Of a stretch of DNA of 56,992 nucleotides, positions 8,699-17,117 are shown one piece after another. Position numbers and translations under genes: made by a program. Every line of letters starts with the position of its first letter. Within the stretch, counting starts at the first letter, position 1. Source of the DNA: Rhodospirillales bacterium (GTDB taxonomy: Bacteria > Pseudomonadota > Alphaproteobacteria > UBA828); contig JAPPMY010000269.1 of assembly GCA_028818855.1 (NCBI GenBank), forward strand, positions 1 to 56,992. The letters are read 5' to 3'. The notes beneath the pieces are model-generated. The model was not told the DNA's origin. It ran no database searches and saw only the letters and a list, made by a program, of their open reading frames with translations.

Positions 8699-8882
8699 TC
8701 AGCCCGCCGCCGCCCGCGCGCCCCGCCAGCGCCGCGATGTGGAGGGCCGCGAGGCGGAGGGTGAGCGCGCCCGGACCTTCATCCCGCCCGGTGCCGGCGA
8801 CTTCCTCCTGCCAGAGGTCGAGGAATCGGCGTGCGAGAGCCGCCGGGTCGTCGTCATCGCTCATCTTCCCAGGCTCGCTCAT
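8511..8882 (-). CDS. Small PhaE-like accessory protein, overlapping the phaC-like gene
   Basis: This frame begins at ATG 8882 (alternative ATG 8864) and gives a 123-residue protein: an acidic start with DPAALARRFLDLWQEEVAG, a glycine/alanine linker, a predicted coiled coil near RRLAELDRRLAACEERIAEL and a glycine-rich tail. The FLDLWQ-plus-coiled-coil pattern is reminiscent of PhaE, the partner of short PhaC enzymes, though much shorter. It overlaps the longest form of the phaC-like gene by up to 188 bp in another frame. I support it as a gene because of composition, position and the helical pattern, but the PhaE relation is inference. Confidence 0.55.
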   Translation of the reverse strand: MSEPGKMSDDDDPAALARRFLDLWQEEVAGTGRDEGPGALTLRLAALHIAALAGRAGGGGLNGRAGKPAARAEAAAAPPRDGARRLAELDRRLAACEERIAELAARGPGGGGGPAGGTGTGRA

Positions 8883-8924
8883 GCCGCGAGTATAGCCGAT
8901 GCGTCCGAGAGACCGCGCGCGCCA

Positions 8925-9024
8925 GCGACCATTTAGGCTTGGGTGACTCTTCTGTCGCACCCGCGAACCTTCAGGCGTGGGTGACTCTTTCTGTCGCACG
9001 CGGGACCTTTCAGGCCCGCGTGAC
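8925..9024. repeat. Tandem palindromic repeats (GGGTGACTCTT...GTCGC family)
   Basis: About two and a half tandem copies of a 38-bp unit. Each has a GGGTGACTCTT(T)CTGTCGC segment and a (G)ACCTTTCAGG segment; see 8941-8957 and 8980-8997 for the first and 8929-8936, 8965-8974 and 9005-9014 for the second. The last copy forms a hairpin: CACGCGGG (8997-9004) pairs with CCCGCGTG (9015-9022). The array ends one base short of the stop codon of the following gene (9025-9027). Related copies are at 29047-29078 and 29940-29986. Confidence 0.75.
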
Positions 9025-9894
9025 TTACGGCTGCCGAGCGCAGTGCTGGTAGGTCTCGGGCCTGCGGTCGCGGAAGAACTGCCACGTGTCGCGGACCTCG
9101 CGGATCTGGTCGAGGTCGAGCTCGGCCACCACCAGCTCGTCGTCCTCATCGCCGCCCTGCGCCAGGATCTCGCCGCGCGGGTTGCAGAAGTAGCTGGAGC
9201 CGTAGAACACGTGGTTGCCGAGGCTGGGCTCGGTGCCGACCCGGTTGTTGGTGCCGATGAAGATGCCGTTGGCGATGGCGGCGCCCACCTGCTCGAGGTT
9301 CCAGATGTGGTCGCTGACGCCCCGGAAGGTCGCCGACGGGTTGAACACCAGCTCGGCGCCCGCCAGCGCGAGCGCGCGCCAGCCCTCGGGGAAGTGGCGG
9401 TCGTAGCAGATGTAGACGCCGACCTTTCCCACCGCCGTCTCGAACACCGGGTAGCCGAGGTCGCCGTCGGCGAAGTAGTGCTTCTCGTCGAAGCCGTCGA
9501 TCTTGGGAATGTGGATCTTGCGGAACTTGCCGAGGTAGCTGCCGTCGGCATCGATCACCGCGGCGGTGTTGTAGAGCGTGCCGCTGCGGTCGCGCTCGTA
9601 GACCGGCGAGACGATGACCATGCCGTGCTTGCGCGCCTGCTCGCACATCGCCCGGGTGGTGGGCCCTTCGGGCACCGCTTCGGCGGCCTCGAACCACCTG
9701 TCGTCGATGGTGGCGGGGAAGTAGGGCGCGCTGAAGACCTCCTGCAGGCCGAGCACCTGCACGCCCTGGCGCGCCGCGTCGGCGATGAGCGGCAGGTGGG
9801 CCGCGATCATGGTGTCGCGGATCGTCTCGATGGAATCGGTGGCGGGGTCCCCCTTCAGGTTCATCTGGATGAGGGCCGCCTTGACCTTGCGCAT
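9025..9894 (-). CDS. Nitrilase-superfamily amidohydrolase (beta-ureidopropionase-like), copy 1
   Basis: A 289-residue carbon-nitrogen hydrolase. The catalytic triad is visible as Glu52 (LGLQEVF), Lys126 (GKFRKIHIP) and Cys163 (YICYDRHFPEGW). The closest group I recognise is the beta-ureidopropionase/N-carbamoyl amino acid amidohydrolase branch, which releases CO2 and ammonia from N-carbamoyl compounds, for example in reductive pyrimidine degradation. The start is ATG 9894 (MRKVKAALIQ); the longer reading frame to 10086 would run through the neighbouring gene. It lies 26 bp behind a close paralogue in the same operon. The substrate is not certain. Confidence 0.88.
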   Translation of the reverse strand: MRKVKAALIQMNLKGDPATDSIETIRDTMIAAHLPLIADAARQGVQVLGLQEVFSAPYFPATIDDRWFEAAEAVPEGPTTRAMCEQARKHGMVIVSPVYERDRSGTLYNTAAVIDADGSYLGKFRKIHIPKIDGFDEKHYFADGDLGYPVFETAVGKVGVYICYDRHFPEGWRALALAGAELVFNPSATFRGVSDHIWNLEQVGAAIANGIFIGTNNRVGTEPSLGNHVFYGSSYFCNPRGEILAQGGDEDDELVVAELDLDQIREVRDTWQFFRDRRPETYQHCARQP

Positions 9895-9920
9895 CGCCGG
9901 GCCTCCTCTCGCTCGCCCGC

Positions 9921-10793
9921 TCAGACCTGCCAGGACGCGACGGCGCCGTAGGTGTCGGGCCGGCGGTCGCGGTAGAAGTTCCACGCGTCCCGCACCTCGC
10001 CGATCATGGCGAGGTCGAGGTCTGCGGTGACCAGCGCGTCCCGGTCGTCCGGCCCCTGATTCAGAATCTCGCCGCGCGGATTGCAAAAATAGCTGGAGCC
10101 GTAGAAGTGGCCGTTGTTCCAGGGCGGCTCCATGCCGACCCGGTTGTTGGCGCCGATGTAGACGCAGTTCGCGACCGCCGCCGCCGGCTGCTCCAGGGTC
10201 CAGAGGTGGTCGCTCAGGCCCCTGACGGTGGCGGACGGGTTGAAGATCACCTCGGCGCCGTTCATGGCGAGCTCGCGCCAGCCCTCGGGGAAGTGCCGGT
10301 CGTAGCAGATGTAGACGCCGACCTTGCAGAACGCGGTCTCGAACACCGGATAGCCGATGTCGCCGGGCTTGAAGTAGAACTTCTCGCAGAAGCCGACGAC
10401 GTGGGGGATGTGGATCTTGCGGAACTTGCCGAGGTAGCGGCCGTCCGCGTCGATCACGGCGGCGGTGTTGTAGTAGACGCCGGTCTGCGCCTTCTCGTAG
10501 ACCGGCACCACCAGCGCCATGCCGAGGCGTGCGGCTTCGGCCCGCATCCGTTGCACCGTCGGCCCGTCGGGCACGCGCTCGGTGGCGCGGTACCAGCGCC
10601 TCTCCTGCTCGGCGCCCACGTAAGGCAGGTTGAAGAGCTCCTGGAGCCCCAGCACCTGCACGCCTTCCTGCGCCGCCTGCTCGATGAGCGGCAGGTGGGC
10701 AGCGATCATCTTCTCGCTGATCTGCTCGGGCGTGTCGCGTTCCACGTCGCCCTTGAGGCTCATCTGTATGAGCCCGGCCTTCACCACCGCCAT
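9921..10793 (-). CDS. Nitrilase-superfamily amidohydrolase (beta-ureidopropionase-like), copy 2
   Basis: A 290-residue paralogue of the next gene, with the same triad at the same positions (Glu52, Lys126, Cys163) and the same frame of blocks (MIAAHLPLI, VQVLGLQE, YNTAAVIDADG, FNPSAT, GSSYFCNPRGEI). The two differ mainly around residues 56-75 and 131-145, segments that border the active site in this fold, so the pair may have diverged in substrate range. It is the first gene of the two-gene unit. A few genes away, mmsA could take malonate semialdehyde derived from beta-alanine, consistent with a pyrimidine-type pathway, but this link is inference. Confidence 0.88.
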   Translation of the reverse strand: MAVVKAGLIQMSLKGDVERDTPEQISEKMIAAHLPLIEQAAQEGVQVLGLQELFNLPYVGAEQERRWYRATERVPDGPTVQRMRAEAARLGMALVVPVYEKAQTGVYYNTAAVIDADGRYLGKFRKIHIPHVVGFCEKFYFKPGDIGYPVFETAFCKVGVYICYDRHFPEGWRELAMNGAEVIFNPSATVRGLSDHLWTLEQPAAAVANCVYIGANNRVGMEPPWNNGHFYGSSYFCNPRGEILNQGPDDRDALVTADLDLAMIGEVRDAWNFYRDRRPDTYGAVASWQV

Positions 10794-10879
10794 CGCCGCA
10801 ACTCCCCTGCCGCCAAGGTCGGCAGCCTAGCCCGGAATTCTGGGCAATGTCATGGTCTGTGCGGCGCTTTCCGGCCGCC

Positions 10880-10907
10880 TTGTCATGTTCCCCGTTTGTG
10901 GTACGTT
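10880..10907 (+). promoter_or_regulatory. Putative promoter of the dinJ-yafQ operon
   Basis: TTGTCA at 10880-10885 and TACGTT at 10902-10907 are 16 bp apart and lie 21 bp before the antitoxin ATG. A GAGAGGAGAGAG ribosome binding site follows. The antitoxin would be expected to bind here, but no clear palindrome is seen. Confidence 0.4.
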
Positions 10908-10928
10908 TGACGTGAGAGGAGAGAGCCC

Positions 10929-11186
10929 ATGGCCAAGACGGAAATGATCCGCGCCCGCGTCGAACCCGCCCTCAAGCACGAGGCCGAAGCTGTGTTCTCC
11001 CAGCTCGGGCTGTCGACGACCGAGGCGATCACCTTGTTCTACAAGCAGGTGACCCTGCGTCGTGGCCTGCCCTTCGCGGTGAGGCTCCCCAACGCGGAGA
11101 CGCGCGAGGCGCTGAAGCAGGCTCGTGAGAACGAGAAGCTCACCGAGTACGGCAGCGTGGAGGACCTGAAAGCCGCGCACAGCTGA
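10929..11186 (+). CDS. dinJ: RelB/DinJ-family antitoxin
   Basis: An 85-residue ribbon-helix-helix protein: the strand EMIRARVEPALKHEAEAVF and helix LGLSTTEAITLFYKQVTLR (residues about 4-45) are the DinJ DNA-binding domain, and the C-terminal part (NAETREALKQARENEKL) would wrap the toxin. Such antitoxins neutralise YafQ-type ribonucleases and repress their own operon. The toxin gene begins 3 bp after the stop codon. Strong Shine-Dalgarno GAGGAGAG upstream. Confidence 0.92.
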   Translation: MAKTEMIRARVEPALKHEAEAVFSQLGLSTTEAITLFYKQVTLRRGLPFAVRLPNAETREALKQARENEKLTEYGSVEDLKAAHS

Positions 11187-11189
11187 ACG

Positions 11190-11456
11190 ATGCGGCTGCT
11201 CACGACCGGACGGTTCGAGCGAGACCTGAGGCGATCGAGGAGGCGGGGCAAGAACCTCCACAAACTGTGGACCGTCGTCGAGCTGCTATTGCAGGAACAG
11301 CCGCTCGAGCCTCGTCACCGGGTCCACCGCTTGTCAGGCGATTGGGCGGGCTCTTGGGAGTGCCATATCGAAAGTGACTGGCTGCTGATCTGGCACCGCC
11401 GCGACGACACTCTGGTGCTCGTGAGAACCGGTACCCATTCCGACCTGTTTGACTGA
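11190..11456 (+). CDS. yafQ: YafQ-family mRNA interferase toxin
   Basis: An 88-residue RelE-superfamily toxin that would cleave mRNA on the ribosome. The YafQ active-site set is intact: histidine in HRVHRLSGDW (H46 or H43), His59 and Asp63 in CHIESDW, His83 and Phe87 in GTHSDLF. An arginine/lysine-rich N-terminus (RDLRRSRRRGK) fits ribosome contact. It is cotranscribed with dinJ. Because all catalytic residues are present, the module is probably active. Confidence 0.92.
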   Translation: MRLLTTGRFERDLRRSRRRGKNLHKLWTVVELLLQEQPLEPRHRVHRLSGDWAGSWECHIESDWLLIWHRRDDTLVLVRTGTHSDLFD

Positions 11457-11468
11457 CAGCCCTCCCCC

Positions 11469-12968
11469 CTACGACATCATCGGGAAGGAGAGGTCGATGC
11501 CTGAGCGGATGCCGGTGGGCCAGCGGGAGGTCACGGTCTTGAGCTTGGTGTAGAAGCGCACGCCCTCCATGCCGTGCATGGCGTGGTCGCCGAAGAGCGA
11601 GCGCTTCCAGCCGCCGAAGCTGTGATAGGCGACCGGCACGGGGATCGGCACGTTGACGCCGACCATGCCGATCTCCACCTTGTTCGCGAACTCGCGCGCG
11701 GCGTCGCCGTCGCGGGTGAAGATCGCGACCCCGTTGCCGAACTCGTGCTCGTTGACCATCTGCACGGCGGCGTCGTAGTCGGGCGCGCGGACCACGGAGA
11801 GCACGGGCCCGAAGATCTCCTCCTTGTAGATGCGCATGTCGGGCGTGACCCGGTCGAAGAGGCACGGCCCGATGAAGTAGCCGTTCTCGTAGCCCTGCAG
11901 CGAGAGGCCGCGGCCATCCACCACGAGGTCCGCGCCTTCTTCCACGCCGAGGTCCACGTAGCCCCGCACCTTGTCGAAGTGTGCCTTGGTCACCAGCGGC
12001 CCCATGTCGGCCTCGCCGTCAGTGCCGGGGCCGACCTTGATGCTGTCGATCTTAGGTCTAAGGTCCTCGATCAGCGCATCGCCCACCTTGTCGCCGATGG
12101 CGACCGCGACGGAGACGGCCATGCAGCGCTCGCCGGCGGAGCCATAGGCCGCGCCGATGAGGGCGTCGGACGCCATCGTGAGGTCGGCGTCGGGCATGAC
12201 GACCGCGTGGTTCTTGGCGCCCCCCAGCGCCTGCACCCGCTTGCCGTGGGCGCAGCCGGTCCGGTAGACGTACTCGGCGATGGGGGTGGAGCCCACGAAG
12301 CTCACCGCGGCGATGTCGGGATGCGCCAGGATCGCGTCCACCGCCTCCTTGTCGCCGTGGACGACGTTGAAGACGCCGTCGGGGCAGCCGGCCTCCTTCA
12401 GCCACTCGGCGAGCATCATCGAGGCCGTGGGGTCCTTCTCCGACGGCTTCAGGATGAACGTGTTGCCGCAGGCGATGGCGACCGGGAACATCCACATCGG
12501 CACCATGGCCGGGAAGTTGAAGGGCGTGATGCCGGCGACCACGCCGAGCGGCTGACGGCTGGAGAAGCTGTCGACGCCGGTGCCGACCGACTGGGTGAAG
12601 TCGCCCCGCAGCAGGTGCGGGATGCCGCAGGCGAACTCCAGCACCTCGATCCCGCGGCTCACCGAGCCCACCGCGTCCGACAGCACCTTGCCGTGCTCGC
12701 GCGTCACCACCCGGGCCAGCTCCTCCTTGCGGCTCTCGACCAGCTCCTTGAACGCGAAGATCACCCGCGCCCGCTGTATGGGGGGCGTCGCAGCCCAGCC
12801 GGGGGCGGCGTCCGCCGCAGCCTGCACGGCCTCGTCCACCTCGGCGGGCGAGGCGAAGGGCACGCGCGCGACCACCTCGCCGGCGGCCGGGTTGTAGACG
12901 TCGCCGAAGCGCTCGGAAGCGCCGGCCTGGGCTGTGCCGTTGATCCAGTGGGTGAGCGTGGAAGTCAT
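11469..12968 (-). CDS. mmsA: CoA-acylating methylmalonate-semialdehyde dehydrogenase
   Basis: A 499-residue aldehyde dehydrogenase that converts methylmalonate or malonate semialdehyde to propionyl- or acetyl-CoA, in valine, beta-alanine and inositol breakdown. Catalytic Cys282 is in [10 protein letters not shown]. The general-base motif of ordinary ALDHs is replaced by LGGAKNH (residues 248-254), the hallmark of CoA-dependent MmsA, and [15 protein letters not shown] is characteristic. Full length. Alanine dehydrogenase lies 36 bp upstream on the same strand, so the two may be co-expressed; the amidohydrolases beyond the toxin-antitoxin pair could supply beta-alanine. Confidence 0.95.
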   Translation of the reverse strand: MTSTLTHWINGTAQAGASERFGDVYNPAAGEVVARVPFASPAEVDEAVQAAADAAPGWAATPPIQRARVIFAFKELVESRKEELARVVTREHGKVLSDAVGSVSRGIEVLEFACGIPHLLRGDFTQSVGTGVDSFSSRQPLGVVAGITPFNFPAMVPMWMFPVAIACGNTFILKPSEKDPTASMMLAEWLKEAGCPDGVFNVVHGDKEAVDAILAHPDIAAVSFVGSTPIAEYVYRTGCAHGKRVQALGGAKNHAVVMPDADLTMASDALIGAAYGSAGERCMAVSVAVAIGDKVGDALIEDLRPKIDSIKVGPGTDGEADMGPLVTKAHFDKVRGYVDLGVEEGADLVVDGRGLSLQGYENGYFIGPCLFDRVTPDMRIYKEEIFGPVLSVVRAPDYDAAVQMVNEHEFGNGVAIFTRDGDAAREFANKVEIGMVGVNVPIPVPVAYHSFGGWKRSLFGDHAMHGMEGVRFYTKLKTVTSRWPTGIRSGIDLSFPMMS

Positions 12969-13004
12969 CGTGGTCCCCCGATATCCGTCGGTTCGTTTCG
13001 TGGG

Positions 13005-14123
13005 TCAGGCGGCGAGCGCCTGCTCCGGCGCGAGATAGTCGTGGCCGAGGTCGAGCGCCACCGCCTCGTGCGTCACCTGCCCGCGGCAGACGTTGAGGCC
13101 CTGCATGAGGTGGGAATCGTCCCGCATGGCCCGCCGCCAGCCCTTGCCCGCCAGCGCGAGCACGAATGGCAGGGTTGCGTTGCTGAGGGCGAAGGTCGAG
13201 GTCCGCGCCACGGCGCCCGGCATGTTGGTCACGCAGTAGTGGAGGACGTTGGCCACCTTGTAGGTGGGCTCGGCGTGGGTGGTGGGCCGGCTGGTCTCGA
13301 AGCAGCCCCCCTGGTCGATCGCCACGTCGACCACCACGGCGTTGCGGCGCATGTCGTCCAGCATGTCGCGGCGCACGAGCTTGGGCGCGGCGGCGCCGAC
13401 CACGAGCACCGCGCCGATCACCAGGTCGGCGCTCTGCACCGCTCCTTCGATGGTGTGGACGGTCGAGAAGAGGGTCGTGGCGCTGGCCCCGAAAATCTCG
13501 TCGAGCTGGCGCAGGCGCGGGATCGAGCGGTCGATGATGGTGACCTGCGCCCCCATGCCGACGGCCATGCGCGCGGCATGGGTGCCGACCACGCCGCCGC
13601 CCAGGATCACGACGTCGGCGGGCGGCACGCCGGGGACGCCGCCGAGCAGGACGCCGCGCCCGCCCTGGTCCTTCTCGAGGCAATGGGCGCCGGCCTGGAT
13701 CGACATGCGGCCCGCGACCTCGCTCATCGGCGCGAGAAGCGGCAGGCCGCCGTGCGCGTCGGTCACGGTCTCGTAGGCGATGGCGATGCAGCCGGAGTCG
13801 ATCAGGGCGTTGGTCTGGTCCGCGTCGGCCGCGAGGTGGAGATAGGTGAAGAGCACCTGGTCGCGCCGCAGCATGGCGCACTCCGCCGGCTGGGGCTCCT
13901 TCACCTTCACGATCATCTCGGCCGTGCCGAAGATCTCAGTCACGTCGTCCACCACCTGGGCGCCCGCGCGCTCGTAATGCGCGTCGAGGAGCCCGATCTC
14001 CGTGCCGGCGTCCCTCTCGACCATAACCCGGTGGCCGTGCTGCACGAGCTCGCGCACGCCGGCGGGCGGAATGCCGACGCGGTACTCGTGAACCTTGGTT
14101 TCCTTGGGAACGCCGATCAGCAT
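13005..14123 (-). CDS. ald: Alanine dehydrogenase
   Basis: A 372-residue enzyme that interconverts L-alanine and pyruvate with NAD and ammonium. N-terminal [18 protein letters not shown], the substrate lysine region VKVKEPQ, the NAD motif [22 protein letters not shown] (in shorter form [10 protein letters not shown], residues about 173-182) and [13 protein letters not shown] are family signatures. Length matches. The Shine-Dalgarno GGAGAAG before ATG 14123 is good. It may run into mmsA. Confidence 0.95.
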   Translation of the reverse strand: MLIGVPKETKVHEYRVGIPPAGVRELVQHGHRVMVERDAGTEIGLLDAHYERAGAQVVDDVTEIFGTAEMIVKVKEPQPAECAMLRRDQVLFTYLHLAADADQTNALIDSGCIAIAYETVTDAHGGLPLLAPMSEVAGRMSIQAGAHCLEKDQGGRGVLLGGVPGVPPADVVILGGGVVGTHAARMAVGMGAQVTIIDRSIPRLRQLDEIFGASATTLFSTVHTIEGAVQSADLVIGAVLVVGAAAPKLVRRDMLDDMRRNAVVVDVAIDQGGCFETSRPTTHAEPTYKVANVLHYCVTNMPGAVARTSTFALSNATLPFVLALAGKGWRRAMRDDSHLMQGLNVCRGQVTHEAVALDLGHDYLAPEQALAA

Positions 14124-14204
14124 GGCGGTTTCTTCTCCAGTAATCGGTTTAACCCGCTGTGGCCGGCTGCCCGGCCGGCGCAGCGCGGCCGCCCTTGCCG
14201 GCGG

Positions 14205-14951
14205 TCAGCTTTCGGCCGCTTCCGGCTGCAGCGCGTCCTGCGGACCGCTGCCCTCGCCGGACAGGCCGGGATCGGCAGGGCCTGGATCGGCCGGGCCGGA
14301 CTCCGCCGGCTCGGCTGCAGGCGCGGCCGGCTGCGCGTCGCCTGCCGGCTGCGGGGGCGTTGCGGCGGCTGCGCTGGCTTCAGCTGCAGCTGCCGCGGCG
14401 GCGGCTTTCTCTTCCCGTGCTGCCGCGCGTTCGGCCTTGGCGCGCGCCTTGCGCACCGCGTCGAGCAGCTCCGCCTCGGTGCAGATGCCGAGCAGGATCG
14501 GATCCTGCGGCGTGATGTTTTGCGTGTTCCAGTGCGTGCGCTCGCGCACCGCGGTGATGGTCGCCTTGGTGGTGCCGAGCAGCTTGCCGATCTGCGCGTC
14601 GCTCAGCTCGTCGTAGTTCTTGAGCAGCCAGGCGATGGCGTTGGGCCGGTCCTGCCGCTTGCTGACCGGCGTGTAGCGGGCGCGCCGGGTGCGCTGGGGC
14701 ACCTCCGCAGCCGGGCCAATGGCCTCCAGCCTGAGCGACGAATCCTGCTCGCAGCGCTGGAGCTCCTCGCGGGTGACCTGTCCGTTCGCGACCGGATCGA
14801 GGCCGCGGATGCCGATGGCGACCTCGCCGTCCGCAATGCCCTGCACTTCGAGGGGATGAAGCTCGCAGAACGCCGCGATCTGGTCGAACGTGAGCGTGGT
14901 GTTGTCGATCAGCCATACGGCCGTGGCCTTGGGCATCAGCAGTTCGGCCAT
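14205..14951 (-). CDS. trcR: Cell-cycle transcriptional regulator TrcR (DUF1013)
   Basis: A 248-residue protein starting MAELLMPKATAVWLIDNT, with FDQIAAFCELHPLEVQGIADGE and DAQIGKLLGTTKATITAVRE; these blocks are the conserved DUF1013 family restricted to alphaproteobacteria, named TrcR after the Caulobacter cell-cycle work. The C-terminal 90 residues are low-complexity alanine, proline and glutamate, unlike the compact form, and are probably disordered. The start at ATG 14951 is preferred over 14996 because family members begin near this point. A good sigma70-like promoter lies upstream. Confidence 0.85.
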   Translation of the reverse strand: MAELLMPKATAVWLIDNTTLTFDQIAAFCELHPLEVQGIADGEVAIGIRGLDPVANGQVTREELQRCEQDSSLRLEAIGPAAEVPQRTRRARYTPVSKRQDRPNAIAWLLKNYDELSDAQIGKLLGTTKATITAVRERTHWNTQNITPQDPILLGICTEAELLDAVRKARAKAERAAAREEKAAAAAAAAEASAAAATPPQPAGDAQPAAPAAEPAESGPADPGPADPGLSGEGSGPQDALQPEAAES

Positions 14952-15031
14952 CTTGTTCGTTCCTTCCCCTGCCGCCCGTGCGCAGGCACGCCGCAACCGG
15001 CGGGTCCGCTTCCGGGCCGCGTGAAACGGTC

Positions 15032-15060
15032 GGTATATCCCCTAGATGTAGGGAGCGCAA
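15032..15060 (-). promoter_or_regulatory. Putative sigma70-type promoter of trcR
   Basis: On the minus strand TTGCGC (15060-15055) and TATACC (15037-15032) are separated by 17 bp. The spacer contains the palindrome CCCTA-gatg-TAGGG (15040-15053), a candidate operator. Confidence 0.5.
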
Positions 15061-15079
15061 AGCCGCATTGCACGCACTC

Positions 15080-16087
15080 TTACCCGGCGTTGCGCTCCAG
15101 CAGGATCTTGCCGATGTGCCGGCCTGCCTCCATGCGGGCGTGCGCCGCCGCCGCCTCTTCCAGCGGGAGGCGGGTGTCGATGACCGGCCGGACCAGCCCG
15201 GATTCGACGAGCGGCCAGACCTGCTCCTCGAGCGCGGCCGCGATGCGGGCCTTGCTCTCCACGCTCTGAGGCCTCAGCGTCGAGCCCACGATGGAGAGCC
15301 GCTTGCGCATCAGCGCGAAAAGGTCGATCTGGGATTTCGACGCCTCCTGGACGGCGATCTGGGCGAGCCTGCCCTCGGGCCGGAGCGCCGCGAGATTGCG
15401 CTGCAGGTAGCTGCCGCCCACCATGTCGAGCACGACATCGACCCCCTCGCCCCCGGTCAGCTCCTTGACCACGGCGACGAAATCCTCGTCACGGTAGTTG
15501 ATCGCCCGCTCGGCGCCGAGCTCCTCGCAGGCGGCGCACTTCGTGGGCGAGCCGGCGGTGGCGAAGACGCGGACGCCGAGCGCAGACGCGATCTGGATCG
15601 CGGTCGTGCCGATGCCGCTGCTGCCGCCGTGGACGAGCAGCCGCTCACCGGCGCGGAGCCGGGCGCGCTCGAAGGCGTTGGTCCAGACGGTGAAGCATGT
15701 CTCTGGCAGGCCGGCGGCGTCCGCCAGCGGGAGCCCGGCGGGGGCCGGAAGCGTCTGCGTCTCCGGCGCGACACAGTATTCGGCGTAGGCGCCGCCGTGG
15801 GTGAGCGCGCAGACGGCCGCGCCCGGCGCGTGGCGCCGCGCACCCGGCCCGTTCGCGGCCACGTGCCCGGAGACCTCGAGGCCCGGAAGGTCGGACGCGC
15901 CGGGCGGCGGTGGATAGAGGCCCTGGCGCTGCATCGTGTCCGGCCGGTTGACGCCGGCTGCCGTCACCTCGATCAGCACCTCGCCGTGAGCGGGCTCGGG
16001 CAGCGGCCGCCGGGCCGGGCGCAGCACCTCCGGCCCGCCGGGCTCGGTGATCTCGATCACGGTCATTTCAGTGGGCAGCTTCGCCAT
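15080..16087 (-). CDS. NAD(P)H quinone oxidoreductase, PIG3 family
   Basis: A 335-residue zinc-free medium-chain dehydrogenase of the quinone oxidoreductase group. N-terminal VIEITEPGGPEVLRP, AAGVNRPDTMQRQGLYPPPPGAS (PIG3 signature, residues about 48-68), the nucleotide motif HGGSSGIGTTAIQIA and the late block GSTLRPQS support this. Members reduce quinones with NADPH by one-electron steps. ATG 16087 is the start; the longer frame runs into the divergent DUF1192 gene. The divergent pairing with DUF1192 recurs in alphaproteobacteria. Confidence 0.92.
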   Translation of the reverse strand: MAKLPTEMTVIEITEPGGPEVLRPARRPLPEPAHGEVLIEVTAAGVNRPDTMQRQGLYPPPPGASDLPGLEVSGHVAANGPGARRHAPGAAVCALTHGGAYAEYCVAPETQTLPAPAGLPLADAAGLPETCFTVWTNAFERARLRAGERLLVHGGSSGIGTTAIQIASALGVRVFATAGSPTKCAACEELGAERAINYRDEDFVAVVKELTGGEGVDVVLDMVGGSYLQRNLAALRPEGRLAQIAVQEASKSQIDLFALMRKRLSIVGSTLRPQSVESKARIAAALEEQVWPLVESGLVRPVIDTRLPLEEAAAAHARMEAGRHIGKILLERNAG

Positions 16088-16154
16088 GACGCCTCCAAAC
16101 GGTTTGCGCGCGCGACTATACTCAAGGCCGCCCGGCCGGCGCAGGAGAAATGGG

Positions 16155-16340
16155 ATGGACGAGGAAGCGGTCCGCATCCCGCGGGAGCAGGAATGGTCCC
16201 CGCGCGTGCTCGACGACATGTCGGTGGACGCGCTCAACGCCTACGCCGGCCAGCTCGAGGACGAGCTGGAGCGGGTGCGCGGCGCGATCGCGGCGAAGTC
16301 GGACTACCTGAGCAAGGCGGATTCGCTGTTCAGGAGCTAG
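16155..16340 (+). CDS. DUF1192 small protein
   Basis: A 61-residue acidic protein, MDEEAVRIPREQ then LSVDALNAY-like and a helical segment LEDELERVRGAIAAKSDYLSKADSLF, matching the short alphaproteobacterial DUF1192 family of unknown function. A GGAG lies 8 bp before the ATG at 16155. The helix is amphipathic and may mediate oligomerisation. It ends by overlapping the stop of the convergent soxG by 11 bp. Confidence 0.85.
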   Translation: MDEEAVRIPREQEWSPRVLDDMSVDALNAYAGQLEDELERVRGAIAAKSDYLSKADSLFRS

Positions 16341-17115
16341 GCGCGTCCTGCGGCTCCGTCTCGGGCGGGGGCTCGGCCGCCGCCGGCGGTGATGCCGGTT
16401 CGTCCCCACCGCTCCGGTTCAGCAGGGTGCGGAGCGCGCCGAGGCCGACCGGGACGCCGTCGTACTCGGCCATCGCGTCGAGCAGCGCGCCCCAGAGGTA
16501 GACCGCCGATGCCACGTCGGTAATCAGGTCGAAGGCCGGCACGTCGCCGATATCGCCCCGGATCACGATGACGTTGAGGCGAGCCACGTTGGTCTGCGCG
16601 ATGGCATCCGGGGCGAAGACCCGGGGCCTGAGATCGACCGCGCAGACCTTGGCGAGCATGGAGGGCGCATGCGCGCCCGTGAGCAGCAGCCAGCAGCTCG
16701 TCTCGTCGCGGGCCACGCGGTAGCAGCCGTCGGCCTCCGCCGTGCTCCAGGCCTTGTCGAGGGTATCGATCAGGGGGCCTTCACCGGAGCGGCCGGCAAG
16801 GATCAGGGCCTCGCCCGGGGCCAGCCGCGCGATGCGGGTGCCGTCGGCCTGGGCGTAGGCCCGGTTGCTCTCCTCGCCCATGCCCGCGCCGCAGCCGGCG
16901 AGCCAGGGCGCGATGGCCCAGCCCTTGAAGCCGATGCGCGGAAACGGCGTGAGGTCGGCGAGGCCGAGGGATTCCGCCCGCCTCGCCTCGTCGGCGGCCT
17001 CCCGTCCGAAGTCCGTTGCCACGGCGAAACCGTTCAGCGCCTCGAAGCGCGCGCCGTGCGCCGCGAGCGCGCGGTAGAGCGGCGAGCGGCGGGTCTGCTC
17101 AGCGGGCGTCGTCAC
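16330..17115 (-). CDS. soxG: Sarcosine oxidase gamma subunit
   Basis: A 261-residue protein of the SoxG family, the smaller GcvT-like subunit of the heterotetrameric sarcosine oxidase that demethylates sarcosine to glycine with transfer of the methyl group to tetrahydrofolate. RRSPLYRALAAHGARFEALNGF, RIGFKGWAIAPWL, TLDKAWSTAEADGCYRVARDE and ISCW-like WLLLTGAHA blocks fit. It starts at GTG 17115, 3 bp from the soxA stop, with GGAG upstream. The last 30 residues are proline/glutamate-rich. It is the last gene of soxBDAG. Confidence 0.88.
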   Translation of the reverse strand: MTTPAEQTRRSPLYRALAAHGARFEALNGFAVATDFGREAADEARRAESLGLADLTPFPRIGFKGWAIAPWLAGCGAGMGEESNRAYAQADGTRIARLAPGEALILAGRSGEGPLIDTLDKAWSTAEADGCYRVARDETSCWLLLTGAHAPSMLAKVCAVDLRPRVFAPDAIAQTNVARLNVIVIRGDIGDVPAFDLITDVASAVYLWGALLDAMAEYDGVPVGLGALRTLLNRSGGDEPASPPAAAEPPPETEPQDAPSS

Positions 17116-17117
17116 CG

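Noticed and set aside
11574-15269. Very long plus-strand open frame (over 1200 codons) opposite mmsA, ald and trcR
   Set aside because: It is an antisense shadow created by high GC content; the residues are Arg/Gly/His/Ala-rich with no domains, while the minus strand encodes well conserved enzymes.
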